A stretch of 20,601 nucleotides of DNA, taken from assembly GCA_964419225.1 (NCBI GenBank), contig CAYQPF010000091.1, positions 1 to 20,601 on the forward strand, in the 5' to 3' direction. Positions 14,810 through 20,601 of the stretch are shown here, piece after piece (within the stretch, counting starts at the first letter, position 1; the number at the start of each line of letters is the position of its first letter). The stretch comes from CAYQPF01 sp964419225. GTDB taxonomy: Bacteria > Cloacimonadota > Cloacimonadia > Cloacimonadales > CAYQPF01. Position numbers and translations under genes: made by a program. The notes below the pieces were generated by a model that saw only the letters and a list, made by a program, of their open reading frames with translations, was not told where the DNA came from and searched no databases.

Positions 14810-16003
14810 ATGAAAATAGTATATTTTTTAATTTGTCTTTTATTGATTGTTGGCAATCTAAACTCAGCACCCGCTAAAGTAACAGATTCCGATTTAGTAA
14901 GTTTAGGAGAAGATACTTCTTTTGATCAAGCTGTCGAAATTTTCGGGGTATTTTTTCAAAAACATGAAGCAAAGAACCTCTTAGATTTATCCAATTTCAA
15001 AGGAAATATTAAAGTTAAAATTGATAAAATCCAATGGAAAGCTGCTTTTTTAAGTATTCTTATGGTCAATAATTTGCAATTTGAAGAAAAGGGTAAAATC
15101 ATAATTATTAAGCCTGCAGAAGTAAAAGAAAATGCTGTAGAAAGAGCAGAAGAATCCTTAAATAAATCCGAGGAAGTTCTAATTGCTTTAACTTTTTTTG
15201 AAGCAGATATGGACGTATTAAACGAATTAGGTATAGATTGGACTACTTTGACCAATGGGAATGTCAACTTTAGTGCAAAACTACAAAATGCCGGCAAGGT
15301 TACTCAGGATGTTCTCGAATTGTCTTTCAACAAAACCATTGAAAGCGGTTCCGGTACAATTGATATAAAATCATTATTGAGAATTTTTGAGTCTAACGAT
15401 AAAGGTAATGTAATATCTCGTCCACAGATAACTGTTACCTCAGGTGAGGAAGGATATGTTCAGGACGGTGTTAATTTCTCCATAAAAACAATGGATCAGG
15501 CTGGAAATGTTGCTGATAATTTTTACAACACTGGTACAATTGTTAAAGTAAAACCCGTAGTTATTCCTTCCAAGGACGGGAATAAATACATATCTTTAGG
15601 TATAGATTGCGAAAAAAGCTCTGCTACTCCCGATGCTGTGAGTACCAAAGTAAAGATTTCCAAAGCTAAAACCCAGAAAGTACTCTATGATGGAGAAGAA
15701 ACTGTTGTCGGCGGACTTACCAGCAAAGAAGAACGATTTGTTCGAAAAGGCGTTCCTATCCTCAAGGATCTTCCCTGGTGGTTTTTGGGTATCAGATACA
15801 TTACTGGTTATTCCAGAAAAGATGTAACCACAAAGGAACTTCTTATTCTTATCAAAGCTTCTGTATTAGATGAAGTAAAAAATAGAATTGAGGAAAAGCC
15901 TGAACTGGAAAAAGATATTAAATCATTCAGGGATTCTCTTCCTCAAATTGAAAAGCAACTTATTGACAGAACAGAGAAAAAGGATAAGAAAGAGAAAAAT
16001 TAA
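14810..16003 (+). CDS. Short outer-membrane secretin (PilQ/GspD family)
   Basis: This 397-residue protein has a signal peptide (about 1-20, ending NLNSA), a single N-terminal STN-like domain (about 30-105), a short charged linker and a secretin domain (about 125-355). The secretin core is clear: VISRPQITVTSG (201-212), TVVGGLTSKEE (298-308) and KGVPILKDLPWWFLG (313-327). Secretins form multimeric gated pores for pili, type II and type III secretion. PilQ and GspD usually have several extra N-domains (N1-N3, AMIN) and 600-900 residues, so this one is very compact. A Lys/Glu-rich tail closes the protein (KKDKKEKN). GAGGA precedes the start. It is the last gene of the operon and its stop overlaps that of the converging ferritin-like gene. 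Confidence 0.93.
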   Translation: MKIVYFLICLLLIVGNLNSAPAKVTDSDLVSLGEDTSFDQAVEIFGVFFQKHEAKNLLDLSNFKGNIKVKIDKIQWKAAFLSILMVNNLQFEEKGKIIIIKPAEVKENAVERAEESLNKSEEVLIALTFFEADMDVLNELGIDWTTLTNGNVNFSAKLQNAGKVTQDVLELSFNKTIESGSGTIDIKSLLRIFESNDKGNVISRPQITVTSGEEGYVQDGVNFSIKTMDQAGNVADNFYNTGTIVKVKPVVIPSKDGNKYISLGIDCEKSSATPDAVSTKVKISKAKTQKVLYDGEETVVGGLTSKEERFVRKGVPILKDLPWWFLGIRYITGYSRKDVTTKELLILIKASVLDEVKNRIEEKPELEKDIKSFRDSLPQIEKQLIDRTEKKDKKEKN

Positions 16004-16467
16004 TCTTCCATAAAACCATCCAGCTCTGATCTGTCAAACCAAATGCTTATTCCTTCAAGCTTTTCAATTTCATCGTAGATTAAATCAGCATGGTTTTCTT
16101 CTTCTTTTGCCAGTTGATTAAATAAATCAGTTAATTCCGGAAAGGTATTAGCCATATCCAGATATTTAATTTTTGCTTCGAGTTCTCTATCTTTCGCAAA
16201 AATAAAAACATCCTTAGGATCACTCAGGTTCAAATTAGATCCAAATTTTGGAAATAAGGATGAACTTATTTTTGGTTCTTCTCCGGAAAATTCCTGAGAA
16301 AAAAGATGTCTTAATTTCCTTTCATGCTCTTCTTCAATAGGTATCAACATCGAGAATATTTTTTTTAACTCAGTGTTGGCCAAACTTTTTACCAATAATT
16401 TGTAGAGATTTTGCGATTTTATCTCGTTTTCAATAGCAATAATGTAAGCATCTTTTTTTACTTTCAT
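16000..16467 (-). CDS. Ferritin-like di-iron protein (rubrerythrin/erythrin-type, no rubredoxin domain)
   Basis: This 155-residue protein is made of four predicted helices with the ferritin-like ligand pattern. The ligands are E15 (AIENEIKSQNLY), E45 and H48 (IEEEHERKL), E95 (KDRELEAKI), and E123 and H126 (KEEENHADLI). Such proteins bind a di-iron centre and in anaerobes often reduce peroxide or handle iron. There is no C-terminal CxxC rubredoxin domain, so a separate electron donor would be needed. An extended loop (about 60-85) separates the helix pairs. The start at 16467 has a GGAGGG site at close spacing. The gene converges on the secretin gene with a 4-bp overlap of stop codons. The exact reaction is unknown. 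Confidence 0.85.
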   Translation of the reverse strand: MKVKKDAYIIAIENEIKSQNLYKLLVKSLANTELKKIFSMLIPIEEEHERKLRHLFSQEFSGEEPKISSSLFPKFGSNLNLSDPKDVFIFAKDRELEAKIKYLDMANTFPELTDLFNQLAKEEENHADLIYDEIEKLEGISIWFDRSELDGFMED

Positions 16468-16537
16468 CTTCCCTCCGTTTTTATTTCTTTCAATATAAGA
16501 AAATTTAAAGAAAAAAACGAATTTTGCAAGATTATAA

Positions 16538-16565
16538 TTGACAAAAGAAAAAAGAAAAGTAAAGA
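16538..16565 (+). promoter_or_regulatory. Candidate promoter of the SBP-SBP-MCP operon
   Basis: TTGACA at 16538-16543 is followed after 16 nt by TAAAGA at 16560-16565. An alternative TATATA at 16566-16571 is too far from the -35. The site lies just upstream of a strong CGGAGG ribosome site and the start at 16583. The -35 is good; the -10 is weak. Confidence 0.35.
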
Positions 16566-16582
16566 TATATACGGAGGTTTAA

Positions 16583-17344
16583 ATGTATAGAAGAATATTA
16601 TTCTTATTTCCTTTGCTTATAATTTCACTAAGAATGAACTGTCAAACGATTAAAATCGTCACTGAAGAGTACCCACCTTACAATTATTTAAAAAATGGGA
16701 TTATTGTCGGATTATCAACTGATGTAGTCAACGCAGTTTTAAAAATCACAAAAATGAAATCAGAAACCAAAATATACCCTTGGACTAAAGCTTATGATAA
16801 GGCACTTAGAGAAAAAAATACACTTATCTATTCTATAGGAAAAACTTCTGAAAGAGAAACAAATTTCAAGTGGGTTGGGGTTATTGCTCCTTATGACGTA
16901 TATATTTACAAGTTAAAAAATCGTAAAGACATTGATCTGAAAAACTTAAAAGATGCCAAGAAATTTAAAATTGCCACTACAATTGATGATGTGCGTGAAA
17001 GATACTTGTTAAATAATGGTTTTATGATGAATGAACACCTTCTCCAGTCTCCCTCCAATGAACAAAACCTAATCAAATTGCAAAAGGGGAAAGTCGATTT
17101 ATGGCCAATTTCAGAGTTGGTTGCTGTTGAATTAATCAAAAAGCACAAAAATAAGAATCAAGAAATAGTGAAAGCATTCCATATAGCTGATTTATCAAGT
17201 GAAGGTCTATATATGGCATTTAATAAAGATACTTCGGAAGAAATAGTCAATAAATTCCGTATGGGATTAGAAAAAATAAAATCAAACGGGACATATTCCG
17301 AAATATTAAAAAAGTATAATATAAAAGAAGGAGGCAACAAATGA
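16583..17344 (+). CDS. Periplasmic solute-binding protein, SBP_bac_3 family (first of two)
   Basis: This 253-residue protein has an N-terminal signal sequence (about 1-21) and a bacterial extracellular solute-binding family 3 domain. That fold binds amino acids or similar small polar ligands in the periplasm. The hallmark start IKIVTEEYPPYNYLKNG (split across 23-39) and the C-terminal helix region GTYSEILKKYNI are clear. A Cys near the signal end (RMNC) does not fit a normal lipobox because Asn precedes it, so lipidation is doubtful. The last codons carry the GGAGG site of the next gene, and the two overlap by ATGA. No transport permease or ATPase accompanies it, so a sensory role through the downstream chemoreceptor is likely. 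The ligand is unknown. Confidence 0.87.
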   Translation: MYRRILFLFPLLIISLRMNCQTIKIVTEEYPPYNYLKNGIIVGLSTDVVNAVLKITKMKSETKIYPWTKAYDKALREKNTLIYSIGKTSERETNFKWVGVIAPYDVYIYKLKNRKDIDLKNLKDAKKFKIATTIDDVRERYLLNNGFMMNEHLLQSPSNEQNLIKLQKGKVDLWPISELVAVELIKKHKNKNQEIVKAFHIADLSSEGLYMAFNKDTSEEIVNKFRMGLEKIKSNGTYSEILKKYNIKEGGNK

Positions 17345-18063
17345 AAGCAATTTTATGTGCAATTCTCATTCTTAGTCTTGGAGTGATTCATGGAGAGACT
17401 CTCAAAATTGTAACCGAGGATTATCCACCTTATGAGTTTTTGAACAAAGGTGTTCCTGATGGATCAGATGTAAAAATTGTGCAAGAAGCTGCAAAAATAG
17501 CAGGATTCGATGTGACTTTTGAGTTTGTGCCTTGGGCTCGGGCTTTAGAAATGGTCAAAACTGGTAGTGCTGACGGTATTATCTCTTTATTTCAAAATGA
17601 GGAAAGAGAAGCCTTTCTCATCTTTCCTCAAGTACATCTAAGTATGGAAAAAAATGTCATTTTTTCTAATTCTTCCTCTAAAACACCTATAGCAAAAATG
17701 AGTGATTTAACAGGGAAGACAGTTGGAGTAATGAAAGATTACAGTTATTCAGATGAATTTGATAATTCCAATGTTTTTAAAAGAGATGTTTCTTTGAATC
17801 CTGATGAAATGTTCAAAAAGCTTTCCGGAAACAGGTACCAATATGCTGCTTATAATGAAATTGTGGGATGGTATATGATAAAAGAAGCAGGTTATAAAGG
17901 ATTCAAAGTTGAACCCTTAGTATTAACAAGTGGCAAAATGTTCATAGGTTTTTCTAAAGCATCTGCCAAAGTAAAAGCCAATTTCACTAAGTTTGATAAT
18001 GCTCTGAAGGAAATGAATAAATCAGGAGCACTTGATACTATCCGGAAGAAATATACTAAATGA
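17341..18063 (+). CDS. Periplasmic solute-binding protein, SBP_bac_3 family (second of two)
   Basis: This 240-residue protein has a signal peptide (MKAILCAILILSLGVIHG) and a family 3 solute-binding domain: LKIVTEDYPPYEFLNKG, FVPWARALEMVKTGSADGI, and the C-terminal GALDTIRKKYTK. It is a diverged paralogue of the preceding gene, as IKIVTEEYPPY and LKIVTEDYPPY show. The conserved acidic residue after the PWARAL segment and the ADGI strand follow the canonical fold more closely than in the first copy. The start overlaps the upstream stop (ATGA at 17341-17344) and has GGAGG 7 nt upstream. The chemoreceptor gene begins at its stop codon. It likely presents a ligand to the receptor. Confidence 0.9.
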   Translation: MKAILCAILILSLGVIHGETLKIVTEDYPPYEFLNKGVPDGSDVKIVQEAAKIAGFDVTFEFVPWARALEMVKTGSADGIISLFQNEEREAFLIFPQVHLSMEKNVIFSNSSSKTPIAKMSDLTGKTVGVMKDYSYSDEFDNSNVFKRDVSLNPDEMFKKLSGNRYQYAAYNEIVGWYMIKEAGYKGFKVEPLVLTSGKMFIGFSKASAKVKANFTKFDNALKEMNKSGALDTIRKKYTK

Positions 18064-18071
18064 GAGGCAAC

Positions 18072-19976
18072 ATGAAAAAACATTCAATTTCCTTTAAATT
18101 AACTTCCAAGATGATTATCATCATCGTCATTGTCCTTTCATTATCTTTGATCGCAAATTCACTGCGTACAAGATCTGGGTTACTTAAAACTTTAAACAAA
18201 TCTTCACAAAGCCAAATCGACCGTCTCTCAATGATTCTCGTCGGATACCTTTGGGACTTTAACAAAGAACAGGCTGGCTTACTACTCAACATGGAAATGG
18301 CAGAGCAAAATGTTATTGCTATTACAGTAGTAGAAGCTAATGGAAACACCTTTGTTCAGAAGAAAAGAAATGCAAAATGGGAAGCTGTTGATGGTAAGTA
18401 TGAAGAAAGTTTTAAAAATATTACTTATATAACCTTGGAAAAAGAAATAAAAAAAGATAACCAAACCATTGGAAAAGTTAAAATATACTTTACAGACAAA
18501 TTTGTTAAAACACAAATTAACAATTCTGTCATATTTTCTGTAATAGAAATTATTATGCTCTGCGGAATCATACTCTTTTTTATGATTTACATGATAAAAA
18601 AAACAATTTTAATACCTTTGCAATCTTTGAATGACTCGATGTGCAATATTTCTCAGGGAGAAGGGGACTTAACTAAAAAAATTGAAATTCACAGTGATGA
18701 TGAAATAGGACAAGTATCTGATTATTTTAACAGTTTTTTAGAGAACCTAAGGAAAATCATTGCTGCTGTAATCAAAATTAATGGCAGTCTCTACAATAAT
18801 TCTCAGGAGTTGGCACTCACTTCTGCTGAATTAGCTACTTGTGCAGATGAATTGCAAGCCCAAACAAATGTTGTTTCGAGTTCAGTCGAAATGATCAGTT
18901 CCAATGTCTTCAATATCTCTATGTCCACTGAACAAGCATCATCCAGTGTTAATACTGTAGCTACTGCTGCAGAAGAAATGTCTGTTAATATAGCTTCTGT
19001 GGCAGATCTGTCCAACAGAACTTCCCATAATGTTCAGGATGTTACAACCTCTATTGATCAGATAGTAAATAATATCAAAAATATTAATAACAATATTACT
19101 CAGGTTGTTAATGAAGTTAATGGGTCTGCAGCAGCAATTGAAGAAATGAGCTCCAGTTTAAAAGATGTATCCAAAAGTTCCCAAAAAGCGAACCAGGTAT
19201 CATTTGAAGCAGACAAACAAGCCCAAAAAACTACTGCTATTATGGAAGCTTTAAGAACATCAGCTCTTGAAATCGGAAAAGTTGTAAAAGTTATCAACGA
19301 TATTGCTGATCAAACAAATATGCTTGCTTTAAATGCTACGATTGAAGCTGCAAGTGCTGGCGAAGCGGGTAAAGGTTTTGCCGTAGTCGCAAATGAGGTT
19401 AAAGAACTGGCTAAACAAACAGCCGAAGCTACTGACAAAATAGCTTCGCAAGTAGAAGATGTTCAGAATTCCACTAATATTGCTGTAGAATCCATTCAAT
19501 CTATCGCCGGAATTATCGAAAACTTACATGAAATTAGTAATGGAATTAGTTTGAGTATTGAACAACAATCAGCTGCTACAAATGAAATCGCCCAGTCCGT
19601 TTCGACTGCAGCTGAGAATGCCAAACAGGTAAATCAGTTTGCCAATCAAATTGAAGTAAACATGGAAAAAGTTTATAATAATTCTCAGGAAGCCTCAAAA
19701 TCAGTTTCTATGATTGCCAGAGCCGGACAGGAGTCATCTTTGGCAGCTAATGAAGTTGCCAAGGGAAGTGATATGGCTAACTCACGCGTGAATGAAATTG
19801 TAAAAAATACAAATAAAATTTCTGAATCTATTAACGATATTGCTAATAACATGAATGCAATATCTATTGCCGCAGATGAAACTGCGAAGAACAGTAATTT
19901 CGTCACAAACAGTGCCAGAGATATGGCCGATATGGCTACAGAACTGAATAATTTGGTAGGAAAATTTAAAGTTTAA
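18072..19976 (+). CDS. Methyl-accepting chemotaxis protein
   Basis: This 634-residue chemoreceptor has TM1 (about 13-29), a periplasmic sensor of about 120 residues containing YLWDFNKEQ, and TM2 (about 152-174). A HAMP domain (about 175-230) and a long signalling coiled coil follow. The kinase-contact tip includes DQTNMLALNATIEAASAG (413-430) and GKGFAVVANEVKELAKQT (433-450). It would relay ligand state to a CheA/CheW complex, which is not in this window. No C-terminal NWETF-type CheR tether is seen. An in-frame ATG at 18060 overlaps the upstream stop. I prefer 18072 because AGAGGCAAC precedes it, much like the site of the gene before. With two binding proteins in the same operon, indirect sensing through bound SBPs is likely. 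Confidence 0.95.
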   Translation: MKKHSISFKLTSKMIIIIVIVLSLSLIANSLRTRSGLLKTLNKSSQSQIDRLSMILVGYLWDFNKEQAGLLLNMEMAEQNVIAITVVEANGNTFVQKKRNAKWEAVDGKYEESFKNITYITLEKEIKKDNQTIGKVKIYFTDKFVKTQINNSVIFSVIEIIMLCGIILFFMIYMIKKTILIPLQSLNDSMCNISQGEGDLTKKIEIHSDDEIGQVSDYFNSFLENLRKIIAAVIKINGSLYNNSQELALTSAELATCADELQAQTNVVSSSVEMISSNVFNISMSTEQASSSVNTVATAAEEMSVNIASVADLSNRTSHNVQDVTTSIDQIVNNIKNINNNITQVVNEVNGSAAAIEEMSSSLKDVSKSSQKANQVSFEADKQAQKTTAIMEALRTSALEIGKVVKVINDIADQTNMLALNATIEAASAGEAGKGFAVVANEVKELAKQTAEATDKIASQVEDVQNSTNIAVESIQSIAGIIENLHEISNGISLSIEQQSAATNEIAQSVSTAAENAKQVNQFANQIEVNMEKVYNNSQEASKSVSMIARAGQESSLAANEVAKGSDMANSRVNEIVKNTNKISESINDIANNMNAISIAADETAKNSNFVTNSARDMADMATELNNLVGKFKV

Positions 19977-20000
19977 TCCAAAATAATAATTATTAGAAGA

Positions 20001-20040
20001 AGGGATAGAGCAGGATTTAATGATTTCCTGGGCTATCCCT
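20001..20040 (+). terminator. Possible terminator hairpin after the chemoreceptor gene
   Basis: AGGGATAG (20001-20008) pairs with CTATCCCT (20033-20040), and the inner CAGGA pairs with TCCTG across a 2x2 internal loop. It lies 25 nt past the MCP stop. No T run follows (CACCTTTAAC), so it may be an mRNA-stabilising hairpin rather than a true rho-independent terminator. Confidence 0.45.
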
Positions 20041-20210
20041 CACCTTTAACATAACAATAATAGTAAGCAAAATAAACAAATACTAAGGTCAATTTAAGTA
20101 ATTCATAAGATATCTCTTTACAAAGTTTAAATAAGTAAAATATTTGCAGTGAGTTTGAATCAAATGAATTTTATTAATATTATTAAATTGATAAATCCTT
20201 GTTTCAGAAG

Positions 20211-20240
20211 ATTACTCTGATCTAATAATGACAGAGTAAT
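20211..20240 (+). promoter_or_regulatory. Inverted repeat, candidate operator upstream of the hydrolase gene
   Basis: The perfect 9-bp arms ATTACTCTG (20211-20219) and CAGAGTAAT (20232-20240) lie 12 nt apart, about two helical turns centre to centre. The spacer holds TAATAAT, which would serve as a -10 with TTGTTT at 20199-20204. It ends 33 nt before the start codon. The rest of the 297-nt gap (19977-20273) is AT-rich and shows no gene. Confidence 0.5.
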
Positions 20241-20273
20241 AATTAAATAGTAATATTTTGGAGAGAGGAACAG

Positions 20274-20601
20274 ATGCAAAGTATAAGAAGTAGGATATTC
20301 ACTTTCCTGTTAGAACACAGACATTATTTCAGTAAAGATAAAGATTTTTTTAAATTAATAACTCCTCAGACATCTATCAGTGAGTTGAGAGCAAAGGCCA
20401 ATAAAACTTCTAAAATAATGAGTAAAATTCCAGCAGACTGTAAAATAGAACCTCTGGAAATTGGTAATTTATACACAGAATGGGCAATCCCTTTTACTGC
20501 TGTACAGGATAAAGCTATTCTTTACTTTCACGGTGGGGGATATGTCATGGGTTCTGTAAACGCACACAGACCTGTTTTTACCAAGTTTGCCAGGGCAGCA
20601 A
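20274..20601 (+). CDS. Alpha/beta-hydrolase, HSL/acetyl-esterase type (5' part, truncated by window end)
   Basis: The first 109 residues are visible. After a short helical N-terminus comes ILYFHGGGYVMGSVNAHRP (split at about 83-101), whose HGGGY is the oxyanion-hole motif of the hormone-sensitive-lipase (alpha/beta-hydrolase fold-3) family of carboxylesterases. The nucleophile GDSAGG and the Asp/His of the triad lie beyond the window. There is no signal peptide, so it is probably cytoplasmic. The start at 20274 follows GAGAGAGGA with good spacing. The inverted repeat just upstream suggests its own regulation. The substrate cannot be told from this part. Confidence 0.88.
   Translation, partial: MQSIRSRIFTFLLEHRHYFSKDKDFFKLITPQTSISELRAKANKTSKIMSKIPADCKIEPLEIGNLYTEWAIPFTAVQDKAILYFHGGGYVMGSVNAHRPVFTKFARAA

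Noticed and set aside
16583..18063. An amino-acid ABC uptake operon
   Set aside because: There are two binding proteins but no permease or ATPase; the third gene is a chemoreceptor.

Overview
The window is AT-rich bacterial DNA from a Gram-negative organism: it encodes a secretin, a lipoprotein with an outer-membrane-type sorting signal, periplasmic binding proteins and SecG. Several features point to an anaerobe near the Bacteroidetes/Cloacimonadota (FCB) part of the tree. These are the lineage-specific alternative GlmU-type protein, a RicT/PSP1 protein, a gingipain-type (C25) propeptide and a TrpRS with an iron-sulfur cysteine motif. The phylum is inferred from gene content, and I hold it with only moderate confidence.

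Layout. (1) 1-2051, minus strand: an alternative GlmU-like sugar nucleotidyltransferase/acetyltransferase is translationally coupled to a PSP1/RicT protein that runs off the left edge. (2) 2349-4187, plus strand: aspS with its own rho-independent terminator. (3) 4450-5163, minus strand: a secreted protein made only of a gingipain propeptide. It is flanked on both sides by repeat-bearing intergenic DNA. (4) 5784-7302, minus strand: trpS, secG and a tRNA-Leu with the anticodon AAG, closed by a strong terminator. (5) 7431-9018, plus strand: a MalY/PatB-type PLP enzyme coupled to a double PspC-domain membrane protein. (6) 9076-16003, plus strand: five tightly packed genes for an envelope machine of the type IV pilus / type II secretion kind. 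They encode a CpoB/YbgF-like TPR lipoprotein, a PilT-family ATPase, a PilM-PilN-TPR fusion, a PilO-PilP-like fusion and a very short secretin. (7) 16000-16467, minus strand: a ferritin-like di-iron protein whose stop codon overlaps that of the secretin. (8) 16583-19976, plus strand: two related SBP_bac_3 binding proteins and a methyl-accepting chemotaxis protein in one overlapping operon. (9) 20274-20601, plus strand: the start of an alpha/beta-hydrolase (HSL/acetyl esterase type), with a perfect inverted repeat in its promoter region.

Two multi-gene units stand out. The secretin operon supplies an inner-membrane alignment complex in fused form (PilMN and PilOP), an ATPase with a degenerate Asp box, and an outer-membrane pore with almost no periplasmic N-domains. 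No pilin, platform protein or prepilin peptidase is present in the window. The SBP-SBP-MCP operon has no transporter permease or ATPase, so its binding proteins probably feed chemosensing rather than uptake. The tRNA-Leu(AAG) is also unusual for a bacterium, because it implies inosine decoding of Leu CUN codons.
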